A DNA stretch of 64,000 bases from Flavobacterium notoginsengisoli (GCF_014207905.1 NZ_JACHLB010000004.1:62001-126000); one strand, 5' to 3'. Counted from the first letter of the stretch, positions 1 to 8,765 are shown. Notes: generated by a model not told the origin, from the letters alone. Made by a program: numbers and translations.

Positions 1-181
1 TTCTAGGTAAGAATATAGAAAAAGATAAACTTATAGTTACTAACAAATTGCTCAGGATAGTAAAATAACTGATAGTATCAATAAATTTATTTGCTGAAAT
101 ATAAAATTGAAAAACTATACAAAGCCACGTAAATATGGCTATTGTGACTCCTAATATTTTGTTGTAATTAACATTTTTCAT
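1..181 (-). CDS. Pr6Pr-like membrane protein, 5' part only (gene runs off the window start)
   Basis: An ATG at 181 on the minus strand opens a frame of 60 codons with no stop before the window edge, so only the N-terminal part is present. The predicted protein has a hydrophobic helix near residues 10-27, then a stretch containing SYFTILSNLLV, followed by a second hydrophobic helix. A serine/tyrosine-phenylalanine-TILSNLLV segment after the first helix is typical of Pr6Pr/FAR-17a-like small multi-spanning membrane proteins, whose function is not known. A hairpin terminator at 275-300 separates it from the regulator gene upstream, so it probably has its own promoter. The identification rests on this short segment. 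Confidence 0.6.
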   Translation of the reverse strand, partial: MKNVNYNKILGVTIAIFTWLCIVFQFYISANKFIDTISYFTILSNLLVTISLSFSIFLPR

Positions 182-274
182 AAAGAATTATTTTAAAATG
201 TGATTATTTAAGGCTCTGTCCGATCTAATCTGTTTTATGTGCAAATTTGTCTGATTATAGCCATCACTAAAAAA

Positions 275-300
275 AGAGATAACTAAAAATAGTTATCTCT
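275..300. terminator. Bidirectional hairpin terminator
   Basis: AGAGATAACTA at 275-285 pairs perfectly with TAGTTATCTCT at 290-300 around an AAAA loop, with an A-run before and a T-run after. It can end transcription of the Lrp-type gene on the minus strand. Confidence 0.8.
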
Positions 301-401
301 TTTTTTATATACAAATATTATAGATTTTCAAGCCTTTACAGCCTAACTTTTATTACTGCTTTATTTTTTCATCATATTTAAAAAAATAATCCATCGTAGA
401 A

Positions 402-854
402 TTATCCGTAAAGATTTTTTATCTCCGACATCACAAAGGTACTCTGGGTACTCCCTATACTTTCAACTGAGCCTAATTTATTAAATACAAAATCCTGATA
501 ATGTTTCATATCTTTAGCAGAGACTTTCATTAAAAAATCGTAATCTCCTGAGATATTATAACATTCCACAACTTCTTCTATTTTCATAATATCACTAACA
601 AACTGATTCCCAATATTACGATCATGCTGTTTCAATTTGATATTACAGAAAACTATGAATCCCCTATTTAATTTTTCTGCATCAAGAAGTGCTATATATT
701 TCTTGATATATCCATTATTTTCTAATCTTTTAATTCGCTCAAAAACAGGTGACGGAGAAAGATTTACCATTTTGGCAAGCTCTTTTACGGTATATTTGGA
801 ATTATCGTGAAGTATATTTAATAACTGAAGATCAATATCGTCTATCTGCTCCAT
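402..854 (-). CDS. Lrp/AsnC-family transcriptional regulator
   Basis: The 150-residue protein has the standard length and order of the Lrp/AsnC family: an N-terminal winged HTH (about residues 5-55, with ELAKMVNLSPSPVFERIKRL as recognition region) and a C-terminal RAM ligand-binding domain (about 65-145, containing the conserved GDYDFLMKV strand). Such proteins bind amino acids and control amino-acid genes as octamers or hexadecamers. It is the last gene of a same-strand row mesX, mesD, BASS transporter, regulator, 141 bases after the transporter. Methionine or a related compound is therefore a reasonable ligand (inference). Lrp-like sites occur just upstream (896-910) and in front of mesX, which suggests autoregulation and control of the row. 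Confidence 0.9.
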   Translation of the reverse strand: MEQIDDIDLQLLNILHDNSKYTVKELAKMVNLSPSPVFERIKRLENNGYIKKYIALLDAEKLNRGFIVFCNIKLKQHDRNIGNQFVSDIMKIEEVVECYNISGDYDFLMKVSAKDMKHYQDFVFNKLGSVESIGSTQSTFVMSEIKNLYG

Positions 855-895
855 AGAATATTTTACTTTAAATTAGGTTTAATTTATTTCTAAAT

Positions 896-910
896 TAGAA
901 TAAAATTCTT
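896..910. promoter_or_regulatory. Lrp-like site upstream of the regulator gene
   Basis: TAGAATAAAATTCTT matches 12 of 15 positions of the E. coli Lrp consensus YAGHAWATTWTDCTR and contains the dyad AGAAT-AAA-ATTCT. It lies 42 bases upstream of the Lrp-type start codon, where autoregulation is common. Confidence 0.4.
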
Positions 911-995
911 TAAATACAACTAAAAACAACATAAAAATCTTATTCTAAACAAATTAAAAATATATTAACCTGCATTTACTTTCGTAGAACAAAAA

Positions 996-1988
996 TTACA
1001 CTTCCTTTCGTCTAGCCATGCCCTGAGCAATGATACTGGCGGCAATCAATTGCAAGGCATGATAAAGCATGAGTGGCAGCAATACAATGCCAGTTATGGT
1101 ACTGTGTTGAAAAAGTACTTTTGACATAACGGTGCCATGTACCAATGACTTTTTAGACCCGCAGAATAAAACCGTAATGCGGTCTTCATCTGAAAAGCCA
1201 AACAAACGGCTGAGTAGCCCGACACAAAAGAATACGGCAAAAAACAACGCAATCATCCCAGCAGCGAGTCCAATAAGTTCAAGAGCAGTAAAGCCTTCGA
1301 AAAGATGTTCAGAAAATGACTTGCAAAACGACGTATAAATAATCGTTAGAATGATAGCCTGATCGAAATATTTGAGCTGTTTCTTGTATTTTTCGGCAAT
1401 GGCGCCAAAACGGGAGTTAAGGCTGATACCGATGATGACAGGCAATAAAACTTGAAGAATCAACTTTACAACGATAGTACTGACATCAAAATCTCCTGTT
1501 GCAGAAGCTATAAACAATCCAACCCAGAGCGGCGTAACCACCACTCCAATCAAACTGGAAATGCTCGCATTGAAAATGGCTGCGGGAATGTTTCCCTTGG
1601 CAATGGAAACCATGACCACCGAAGAGGAAACAGTAGAAGGTAAAGCCGCCAAAAAAAATACACCCAGCCAAAGTAGCTCGAAGCCGTTATTGACAAACAA
1701 CGGGCGAATTGCCAAAACAATGAGCGGAAAAAACAAAAAGGTAGTCAACTGCACGATAATGTGCATTTTCCAGTTGGCAAGCCCAGATTTTAGTTTCTCA
1801 ACACTCAGTCGCAAGCCATAGAAGAAAAAAATCAACGAAATACCTGCATTGGCAATCTCTTCCAAGGAAACGGGTTCTTTGACCATGCCTGGCTTTGGCA
1901 AAAAATAAGCCATCAGAATCATAGTGGCTATCATTAACAGGAAGCCATCTAAACCTGCTTTTTTTAATAATTCTAATAATTTCTTCAA
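996..1988 (-). CDS. BASS-family (SBF-like, YfeH type) transporter
   Basis: The 330-residue protein consists almost entirely of about ten hydrophobic helices and fits the bile acid:sodium symporter superfamily, SBF-like/YfeH branch; the stretch LAALPSTVSSSVVMVSIAKGN resembles the substrate-binding crossover helix of this fold. Members carry organic anions, including pantoate and, in plants (BASS5), methionine-derived 2-keto acids. The start codon is TTG at 1988: an in-frame TAA lies just upstream and the next ATG is within the first helix. It sits 57 bases after mesD and before an Lrp-type regulator, so transport of methionine, a precursor or a related acid is likely (inference). Its base composition is slightly richer in G+C than its neighbours. 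Confidence 0.8.
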   Translation of the reverse strand: MKKLLELLKKAGLDGFLLMIATMILMAYFLPKPGMVKEPVSLEEIANAGISLIFFFYGLRLSVEKLKSGLANWKMHIIVQLTTFLFFPLIVLAIRPLFVNNGFELLWLGVFFLAALPSTVSSSVVMVSIAKGNIPAAIFNASISSLIGVVVTPLWVGLFIASATGDFDVSTIVVKLILQVLLPVIIGISLNSRFGAIAEKYKKQLKYFDQAIILTIIYTSFCKSFSEHLFEGFTALELIGLAAGMIALFFAVFFCVGLLSRLFGFSDEDRITVLFCGSKKSLVHGTVMSKVLFQHSTITGIVLLPLMLYHALQLIAASIIAQGMARRKEV

Positions 1989-2045
1989 TTTGTTTTAATA
2001 TTATTCCTCAGTTGAAGCAAGGATTCTTTTATTAATATATTGAGA

Positions 2046-3077
2046 TTAAATTCCAAGTTCTCTACGAATAATTTCTGCTCCTGCGCTTAAAGCATTTAAC
2101 TTACCGCTGGCTACTTCTCGGGACAAAGGAGCCATACCGCAGTTTGTACTGGGCAAAAGATTTTCTGCATCTACAAACTCAAGAGCTTTACGCAGCGTAT
2201 CAGCTACTTCTTCAGGTGTTTCGATTGTATTGGTTGCCACATCAATAGCTCCAACCATCACTTTTTTACCACGAACCAGTTCCATTAAATCCAAAGGCAC
2301 ATTGGAGTTATGACATTCTAATGACACCACATCAATTTTAGATTTCTGAATTTTCGGGAAAATCTCTTCGTATTGACGCCACTCTGAACCCAATGTCTTT
2401 TTCCAGTCATTATTGGCCTGTATTCCATAACCGTAGCAGATATGTACCGCAGTCTGGCATTTTAAACCTTCAATGGCTTTTTCTAATGCTGCCATTCCCC
2501 AATCATTTACTTCATCAAAGAACACATTAAATGCAGGTTCATCAAACTGGATGATATCTACGCCTGCATCCTGCAATTCTCTTGCTTCTTCATTAAGTGC
2601 TTTTGCAAATTCCCACGCCAGTTTTTCACGACTTTTGTAATGATCATCGTATAAGGTGTCTACCATTGTCAACGGACCTGGCAATGCCCATTTTATAGGT
2701 TTATTAGTCTGTTTACGTAAGAATTTAGCATCTTCAACAAAAACTGCTTTCTGGCGTGCAACATCACCTACAACCATAGGAACACTCGCATCATAACGGT
2801 CACGGATTCTCACAGTTTTTCGATTTTCAAAATCTACCCCGGTTAAATGCTCGATAAAAGTCGTTACAAAATGCTGGCGTGTCTGTTCGCCATCACAAAT
2901 AATATCAAGACCTGCCAATTGCTGTTCCTGCAAAGAAATGCGCAAAGCATCCTGTTTCCCTTCAAGCAATTGTTCTCCTTCTAATTTCCAAGGTGACCAA
3001 AGTTTTTCTGGTGGTGCAAGCCAAGCAGGTTTGGGTAAACTTCCAACAATTGAAGTTGGCAATAATAACTTCTTCAT
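2046..3077 (-). CDS. mesD: Core-MetE methionine synthase, MesD type
   Basis: This 343-residue protein matches only the C-terminal catalytic half of cobalamin-independent methionine synthase. The zinc ligands are visible: His212 and Cys214 (VHICYGYG), Glu254 (SLECHNSN) and Cys313 (STNCGM); QFDEPAF at 177-183 is the usual homocysteine-site strand. The N-terminal folate-binding half of MetE is missing. Core-MetE proteins include the MesA-MesD classes of folate-independent methionine synthases; the class paired with DUF1852 is MesD, reported to need MesX and oxygen. The DUF1852 gene lies directly upstream with a 30-base gap, which assigns this gene to MesD. The methyl donor is not known from the sequence. 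Confidence 0.88.
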   Translation of the reverse strand: MKKLLLPTSIVGSLPKPAWLAPPEKLWSPWKLEGEQLLEGKQDALRISLQEQQLAGLDIICDGEQTRQHFVTTFIEHLTGVDFENRKTVRIRDRYDASVPMVVGDVARQKAVFVEDAKFLRKQTNKPIKWALPGPLTMVDTLYDDHYKSREKLAWEFAKALNEEARELQDAGVDIIQFDEPAFNVFFDEVNDWGMAALEKAIEGLKCQTAVHICYGYGIQANNDWKKTLGSEWRQYEEIFPKIQKSKIDVVSLECHNSNVPLDLMELVRGKKVMVGAIDVATNTIETPEEVADTLRKALEFVDAENLLPSTNCGMAPLSREVASGKLNALSAGAEIIRRELGI

Positions 3078-3107
3078 AATAGTATAATTTTAATGCGTTG
3101 TAATCAA

Positions 3108-4157
3108 TTAAAGGGTAAAATTAGCAGACCACTGCTCAAGAATATCTCTGTAAGGTTTGATGAAATACTCTTCACAATATTTACCTTGTTCAACAGCCAG
3201 TCGGCTACGCTCTTCGCGATCGTATTCCACGCGGGTAAGTGAATAATCTTCGTGTTTAAGACTAGGCTGATAAATTTTTGCAGCCACTGAATTGGCATTG
3301 TAAATCTCAGGACGGTAAATCTTCTGGAAAGTCTCCATTGTACTTATTGAACTGATTAGTCCAAGATCCGTATAATCAGAAAGCAGGTCTCCAGAGTGGT
3401 AGAAAGCCATTGGTGCTACACTATTTGCTGGCATAAAAAAACGAACTTTTAAGCCCATTTTAGCGAAATATTCATCAGTAAGAGAATATTGATCCTGCTG
3501 ATACTCAAAACCCAGAACTGGGTGCTGATACTCAGTGCGGGTATAAGTTTTGTTGCTCGATACACTCAGGCAAATGATCGGTGACATCTTAAAGTGCTCT
3601 TTGTAAGTGTCTGAAGCCACAAAGCATTTATAAAGTTTACCGTGCAGATCACCATAATTTTCAGGAACACAAAAACTAGGTTTATCCTTATTGTAATCGA
3701 TCAATAAAACGCTGAAATCATAATCTCGTACGTAAGAAGAATAATTATTTCCGGCAACTCCATCAATATACTGGTTAGTTTTACGGTCAAAAATATTCGT
3801 TTTTAAAACTTCAATCATCGGCAGATTGTCAACACCATTCTTGTGGTCAATATTTAATGTTACCGTCATAATTTCAAGTTCAACAAGGTAACGATCACCT
3901 TTTGGATTATCCAATTGGGCCAATGAATTGAATCGATTGTTAATCATATTTAAGGCATTACGCAAGTTTTGCTGGCGATTCTCTCCTCTAGCCAAGTTGG
4001 CAAAATTGGTAGTCAGACGAGTTCCTCCTGTAGGATGATAATTTTCATCTAAACAAGTGCTTTTTAGCGTGAACGCAAAATCATTATTGATTGTATTCTG
4101 GGTATTTTCAATATCCTGATTTTTGTTTCTTAAATCTTCTTGTATGTTCGCTTTCAT
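3108..4157 (-). CDS. mesX: DUF1852 protein MesX, partner of MesD
   Basis: The 349-residue soluble protein matches the DUF1852 family over its full length, with conserved-looking blocks such as TGGTRLTTNFANLARG near residue 43 and RNALNMINNRFNSLAQLDNPKGD further on. DUF1852 is named MesX because it is required together with the core-MetE enzyme MesD for methionine synthesis from homocysteine in bacteria that use this route, in an oxygen-dependent way. It has no signal peptide and no recognisable cofactor motif. It is the first gene of the row and faces an FMN nitroreductase across a 268-base intergenic region with three Lrp-like sites. No S-adenosylmethionine or cobalamin riboswitch is seen in its leader. 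Confidence 0.88.
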   Translation of the reverse strand: MKANIQEDLRNKNQDIENTQNTINNDFAFTLKSTCLDENYHPTGGTRLTTNFANLARGENRQQNLRNALNMINNRFNSLAQLDNPKGDRYLVELEIMTVTLNIDHKNGVDNLPMIEVLKTNIFDRKTNQYIDGVAGNNYSSYVRDYDFSVLLIDYNKDKPSFCVPENYGDLHGKLYKCFVASDTYKEHFKMSPIICLSVSSNKTYTRTEYQHPVLGFEYQQDQYSLTDEYFAKMGLKVRFFMPANSVAPMAFYHSGDLLSDYTDLGLISSISTMETFQKIYRPEIYNANSVAAKIYQPSLKHEDYSLTRVEYDREERSRLAVEQGKYCEEYFIKPYRDILEQWSANFTL

Positions 4158-4233
4158 CTGATGGCAAGGTTTAGTTTATTTATCCTGCAAATTTTAAAAT
4201 AAAAGATTTAATATTTTACAAAACAAAAAAAAT

Positions 4234-4321
4234 CAGATAATTATTCTTTTTTAATACATTTTTAAAGATTATTAATCTTTTTATAAATGTAATAACATGA
4301 GAAAACAGATAATTATTCTTT
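4234..4321. promoter_or_regulatory. Three phased Lrp-like sites between mesX and the nitroreductase gene
   Basis: A 16-base direct repeat CAGATAATTATTCTTT occurs at 4234-4249 and 4306-4321; its first 15 bases match 13 of 15 positions of the E. coli Lrp consensus. Between them lies the perfect palindrome AAAGATTA-T-TAATCTTT (4264-4280), itself an 11/15 match. The sites start at 4234, 4265 and 4306, that is 31 and 41 bases apart, close to three and four helical turns, as expected for DNA wrapped by an Lrp oligomer. Confidence 0.5.
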
Positions 4322-4393
4322 AGAGAACCAAAATATGATCGATTTGAAGTTTCGCATAGCCATTCAAACTTCGAAAAAGAAAACAATATCATT

Positions 4394-4401
4394 TATATTT
4401 G
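4394..4401 (+). promoter_or_regulatory. -7 promoter box for the nitroreductase gene
   Basis: TATATTTG fits the Bacteroidota -7 consensus TAnnTTTG and ends 24 bases before the ATG at 4426. This placement excludes an upstream TTG at 4399 as the start codon. An inverted repeat GAAGTTT/AAACTTC (4346-4352, 4366-4372) lies just upstream. Confidence 0.6.
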
Positions 4402-4425
4402 CTGAAATTTAAGATCGAAATAGTA

Positions 4426-5055
4426 ATGAATTTGATAGAAAATCTAAAATGGCGCTACGCAGCCAAAGCTTATTCCAACATTAAAGTAGCAGAAGAAAAA
4501 GTTGATCAGATATTAGAGGCTATAAATCTTTCAGCCTCTTCTTGTGGTCTGCAATCTTATCGTGTTTTTGTTGTAAGCAATCCAGAAATCCAAAAGAAAT
4601 TAGGTGCTGATTCCTATAACAAACAGATTAGCTCTTGCTCTCATTTGTTGGTCTTTGCTGCATTTAACGACATGTGTTCAACTTACATAGACGATTATAT
4701 GGCAATGACAGAAAAGCAAAGAGGTCTTGACGCTGGTGCCTTATCAGGATTTAGAAATGGATTACATGCCTATTTTGGTGCTATTAATGCAGAGCAAAAA
4801 GCTATTTGGGCGTCTAAACAGGCTTATATTGCGCTAGGAACTGCACTTATTGCTGCGGCAGAATTAAAAGTAGACGCCACTCCTATCGAAGGATTTAATG
4901 CCGCCAATATCGATGAGGTTTTGGGTTTGAAAGAGAAAGGACTACATTCTACAGTTATCCTCGCTTTAGGATATCGGGATTCAGAAAAAGACTATATGGC
5001 AGCTACAAAAAAAGTTCGTTTGCCTATAAATGAAATGGTAACGAAAGTTTATTAA
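4426..5055 (+). CDS. NfsB-like NAD(P)H-dependent FMN nitroreductase
   Basis: The 209-residue protein aligns along its whole length with the NfsB/dihydropteridine-reductase branch of the nitroreductase family: an RYAAKAY start where the family has RHSTKAF, a conserved LSASSCGLQSYRV segment at the FMN phosphate site, and ATPIEGFNAANIDEVLGLKEKG near the C-terminus. It should be a cytoplasmic homodimer that binds FMN and reduces flavins, quinones or nitro compounds. ATG 4426 is chosen because the longer frame begins with a TTG inside the promoter box. It is divergent from mesX and shares its regulatory region, so it may supply reduced flavin to the oxygen-dependent MesD/MesX system (inference). 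Confidence 0.88.
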   Translation: MNLIENLKWRYAAKAYSNIKVAEEKVDQILEAINLSASSCGLQSYRVFVVSNPEIQKKLGADSYNKQISSCSHLLVFAAFNDMCSTYIDDYMAMTEKQRGLDAGALSGFRNGLHAYFGAINAEQKAIWASKQAYIALGTALIAAAELKVDATPIEGFNAANIDEVLGLKEKGLHSTVILALGYRDSEKDYMAATKKVRLPINEMVTKVY

Positions 5056-5128
5056 TATTTTTAGCTATATTAATTTTTACGCGAAAAAAACTATAAATTA
5101 TTCATTGTCAAATAGTTTAAACAACTTA

Positions 5129-5914
5129 TTACAAGGAATAGGCAAGTAATGTTTTTTTTGCCCATTTCCCCCAATCTTTTAAAGCTTCTAAAAGTGTTTT
5201 GTTTAGTTCTTTATTATTAGTAGGCTTGCCTTTTACTGGAGGAGCTAAATCTTTTTCAGACACAGGAATTTCAGTAACTTTTGTGGCAAACCATGTCATA
5301 TTTTCATGTGGCATGGCTAAGCCTAAAATTGTTCCAGGTAAGCCTGTAAAAGATTCAGGGCCGCCTGAAAAAGGAATTTGAATTGTGTAATAGGCAACAA
5401 CATAAAGAGAATCGAGAATTATAGCATTTGCTCTGCGGCATTCATAACCCGCAATTTCTCTAGTTTCATCTGTAATTTTCCAGTCGATTTTGCGTAAACT
5501 ATCCTTAACTAAATATAAATCATCGTAAATATTTTTTTGGGTAATACTGGTTTGGGTATCCAGATCTGTGGCGATAACATTTTTTAAATTAGCCATTGCG
5601 TCATCTGCAATCCAAGCGTTGTTATTTGCCGATTGATTTGTTTCAACCCATTTGTATAAACTCTTGTTTTTCGAAAAACTGAGTGTGCTTTTTACAGTTT
5701 TAAATTGTGGATTGTTTTTTTTATAACTTTCAAAAGCAGCCTGATAATAACTATCCGTTTCTCCTTTTATTTTTTTTGTAATCAAAGCATACATATTCGA
5801 TTTTTTCTCAAATTCGATTACGCCATTTTCTACAAAGTGGTCATTTTGTGCAAAAGTATTGCAGCTTGTTAATACAATTATTAAAATTAAAATGCGATTT
5901 AGTATTGTTTTCAT
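5129..5914 (-). CDS. GLPGLI-family secreted protein
   Basis: The 261-residue protein has a signal peptide ending near LTSCNTFAQ and contains the family signature TGLPGTILGLAMP near residue 200. GLPGLI proteins are common secreted proteins of Bacteroidota without a known activity; they are often encoded next to large outer-membrane beta-barrel proteins, and here the gap to the upstream barrel gene is only 4 bases, which indicates cotranscription. A role in outer-membrane assembly or metal/peptide handling has been suggested for some relatives, but nothing in this sequence shows it. Confidence 0.85.
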   Translation of the reverse strand: MKTILNRILILIIVLTSCNTFAQNDHFVENGVIEFEKKSNMYALITKKIKGETDSYYQAAFESYKKNNPQFKTVKSTLSFSKNKSLYKWVETNQSANNNAWIADDAMANLKNVIATDLDTQTSITQKNIYDDLYLVKDSLRKIDWKITDETREIAGYECRRANAIILDSLYVVAYYTIQIPFSGGPESFTGLPGTILGLAMPHENMTWFATKVTEIPVSEKDLAPPVKGKPTNNKELNKTLLEALKDWGKWAKKTLLAYSL

Positions 5915-5918
5915 GGAT

Positions 5919-8765
5919 TTAGTTTTGTTTAATTTCTCCTCCGCCCATTTTGCTGAAATCCCAGCTTACAGTGAACATAAAATATCTTTGGATAGTCGTG
6001 TAAGTACTTTGGCTGATGTTTCCATTGAATGCAGAACGATTAAATCCTACATTTTGGTTCAAAAGATCTCTTCCTGTTATAGAAAGGCTTAAATTATCAG
6101 ATTTTAAGAATTTCTTGGTGATAGAGGCATTCCAAATAAAACGTTCAAAACTTTCCTGAATCACTTGCGTTTTTCCATTATATTGATAATTACCATCTGT
6201 GCTAATTTCAAATTTGAAAGGTAATTGTATGCTGGTCCAGAAATTTCCATTAAAACCCCAACCATCACTATTACTATTTTCGTTAATGCTTGCATTAGCA
6301 ACATTGTAAGTAGGTCCGAAGCTAGAACTAAAATTATATTTTTTTTCTTTATACTTTGATAAGTTCAAATTAAAGGAATAAGTTGAATTTTTAGTTTGGT
6401 TTAGCTGCGTATTGATGAAATTATAATCTACATTTTTACTAGCACTCAAACCAATTCCTGCGTTCATGTCTATGGCTTTGATTGTTTTGCCAAAATTACC
6501 GTTCAAATAATAACTTGTTGCGGCTTTGTCTTTCAGATTTACAAATTGAGAAATACTTTCTCCTCTATCATTTGTAATCACATTACTTATTATTGGATTT
6601 ATGGTAAAATTATATGATCCACTAACCTGAAAATATTGATTGGTGAGCACTTTGTATGAAAAATAACTACCTCTAAGATTATTTCTAAAAGATGGATCTA
6701 AATTAGGATTACCCAAAATTGTATTTAATGGATTTTGATTATTTGGTATCGGTTGTATTTGTTCTAATGTTGGCTGATCGGTATTTCCGTTATACGAAAA
6801 ACGCAATGATTCTCTTTGTTTAAAATTATACTGATAGGTTATCTGAGGCATGTAGTTGATAAAATTTCGCTTAAAAGAACTATCTCTATAAACATCATAC
6901 TGTTTAAAGTTTACACCACTAAATTTAGAACCAAAAGAAAAAACAGTTTTATTTTTTTTGTAATTAAAAATCGCTCCAATTTGGTTTATCGTTTGGTCTA
7001 ATTCATAATTATTACTAAAGATGGAATCCAAAACATTATAATCGCCATTTGCAGATTGATTAAAAGATTTACGATCAGATTTTCCGTTACTAATGTTGAA
7101 TCCATAATTAAGAATTAAAGAGAGACTCTTGGATAACGGTTCGGTATAGATTAAATTTGATTTAAAAGCTATATTGTTAATATTATTGACTTTGTTTTGA
7201 TCGACTACTTTGGTGCTATCTGGAGTAATTACAGCCGGTGTAAAAAATTCAGCTCTGGAATTTAAGTAACCATCACTTTTGCTATTTGTACTTGATTGGG
7301 TTAAATTAAGAGATAATGTTCTCCCTGTTTTTTTAAGCTTTTTGGTCAATAAAGTGTTTATATTAAATACTTTATCATCAACATCGTTTGTGGTTGTCTG
7401 TTTCAAATTATTCAATTGGTTACCTTGTTCATCAGTACCCTTTCGCATTTCTGCTTCACTTGAATTACTTTTTTTGAATAATCCGTCTACGTTTAATTTT
7501 AAAGTTAAAGTAGTATCAATTTTAATTTCATAAGTTAGATCAAGTTTATTTTTGGTCATGTTTTTCTCAAAATTCTTGTCTGAAGTATTATAAATACTGC
7601 TAGAACTTAAATTCTGCTGATTAATATCATTACGATTTCCTGAAAGTTTGATATCGCCAATTTTATAATTTACATTGATAGATTCTTTATCATTGTTCCA
7701 TTTATTGTCAAAATGTATTCCACCTGTTTTAACTACCGGAATTCCTTCACCATTAAATTGTCCGTCCCAACTATCAAATTCATCATTTCCATTGTTTGTA
7801 AAATAAATACCCCCGTCATCAGTTACCTGATAACTGTTTTGTCCATATTTATCTTTATCTCCCCATCCTAAACCTACTTGTCCTGTGTTGCCTAAAATAC
7901 CATAGGCTGCTAATTTTTTCTTACCCCAAAACTTGTTAAACATGGCTTGACCTTTGTAAAAATTCTCAGTTCCTCCTCCGAGTTCAAGTTTCCCAAAATG
8001 ACCATTTTTTTTGTCTTCTTTCAGTTTAACATTTAACGTTTTGGTTTTCTGACCATCATCAATTCCTGTAAAAGCAGCTTGATCACTTTTTTTATCAAAG
8101 AGCTGTACTTTATCTACCATATCTGCACGTAGATTTTTTGTAACTAAGGTAGGATCATCACCAAAAAATTCTTCACCATCGACCAAAACTTTGGTTACAG
8201 TTTCGCCTTGAGCGGTAATTTTTCCATCCTTATCAATTTGTATTCCTGGGAATTGTTTTATCAGATCTTCCACTTTTGCATTAGGTTCTATTTTAAATGC
8301 TTTTGGGTCAAATTCTAATGTATCTCCTTTAATTTTCATGGCGGCTCTATTGCCTTTTATAATTATTTCGGATAGTAGTCTTCCTTTATCTTCCAAATTA
8401 ATTTTACCATAATCTTTGATTAACTTTGTAGAATCAACAGAAAATTGATCTACAAAATCAGCATATTTTGGATAAGAAACCAATAAAATAAATTTACCAG
8501 CTTTAACATTATTCAACTCAAAATAACCATTTTCTTTGGCTCGGGTAAATTTCACTAAAATAGAATCTTTTTCTCTTAACAAAGAAACTGATGCTTTCGC
8601 TAAAGAAGAATGGTTTATCGTATCTGTTACATATCCTTTAACTGTGCCTGATATTTGCGCCTGTAAAGTATTTGATAAAAAAGAAAGCAGCATAAAACTA
8701 GAATTGTCTGTCTCATTAATTGGTTTGTGTTTTTTTTGAAAAGAGGCATTATAGTTCCATTCCAT
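5919..8765 (-). CDS. TonB-receptor-like outer-membrane beta-barrel protein; signal peptide broken by a frameshift
   Basis: The main frame encodes about 920 mature residues: a CarboxypepD-regulatory domain (about 40-120), a plug-like domain with VEDLIKQFPGIQIDKDGKI and VLVDGEEFFGDDP, and a long outer-membrane beta-barrel of the OMP_b-brl_3 type ending in a barrel strand. As read, its N-terminus is not a signal peptide. In another frame an ATG at 8716 begins MRQTILVLCCF; adding one base to the A6 run at 8677-8682 (T6 on the coding strand) joins it to LSNTLQAQ and yields a normal signal peptide with a cleavage site. The gene therefore carries either a real frameshift, a phase-variable tract or a sequencing error. 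It is followed at once by a GLPGLI gene. Confidence 0.85.
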   Translation of the reverse strand: MEWNYNASFQKKHKPINETDNSSFMLLSFLSNTLQAQISGTVKGYVTDTINHSSLAKASVSLLREKDSILVKFTRAKENGYFELNNVKAGKFILLVSYPKYADFVDQFSVDSTKLIKDYGKINLEDKGRLLSEIIIKGNRAAMKIKGDTLEFDPKAFKIEPNAKVEDLIKQFPGIQIDKDGKITAQGETVTKVLVDGEEFFGDDPTLVTKNLRADMVDKVQLFDKKSDQAAFTGIDDGQKTKTLNVKLKEDKKNGHFGKLELGGGTENFYKGQAMFNKFWGKKKLAAYGILGNTGQVGLGWGDKDKYGQNSYQVTDDGGIYFTNNGNDEFDSWDGQFNGEGIPVVKTGGIHFDNKWNNDKESINVNYKIGDIKLSGNRNDINQQNLSSSSIYNTSDKNFEKNMTKNKLDLTYEIKIDTTLTLKLNVDGLFKKSNSSEAEMRKGTDEQGNQLNNLKQTTTNDVDDKVFNINTLLTKKLKKTGRTLSLNLTQSSTNSKSDGYLNSRAEFFTPAVITPDSTKVVDQNKVNNINNIAFKSNLIYTEPLSKSLSLILNYGFNISNGKSDRKSFNQSANGDYNVLDSIFSNNYELDQTINQIGAIFNYKKNKTVFSFGSKFSGVNFKQYDVYRDSSFKRNFINYMPQITYQYNFKQRESLRFSYNGNTDQPTLEQIQPIPNNQNPLNTILGNPNLDPSFRNNLRGSYFSYKVLTNQYFQVSGSYNFTINPIISNVITNDRGESISQFVNLKDKAATSYYLNGNFGKTIKAIDMNAGIGLSASKNVDYNFINTQLNQTKNSTYSFNLNLSKYKEKKYNFSSSFGPTYNVANASINENSNSDGWGFNGNFWTSIQLPFKFEISTDGNYQYNGKTQVIQESFERFIWNASITKKFLKSDNLSLSITGRDLLNQNVGFNRSAFNGNISQSTYTTIQRYFMFTVSWDFSKMGGGEIKQN

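Noticed and set aside
1132..1821. Plus-strand open frames across the transporter gene
   Set aside because: They oppose a clear membrane-protein gene and encode low-complexity, unrecognisable sequences.
4234..4321. Short direct repeats resembling a CRISPR remnant
   Set aside because: Only two 16-base copies, AT-rich, with a palindrome between and no spacers or cas genes; the Lrp-site reading fits better.
4158..4393. SAM or cobalamin riboswitch before mesX
   Set aside because: No conserved aptamer blocks are visible in the AT-rich leader.
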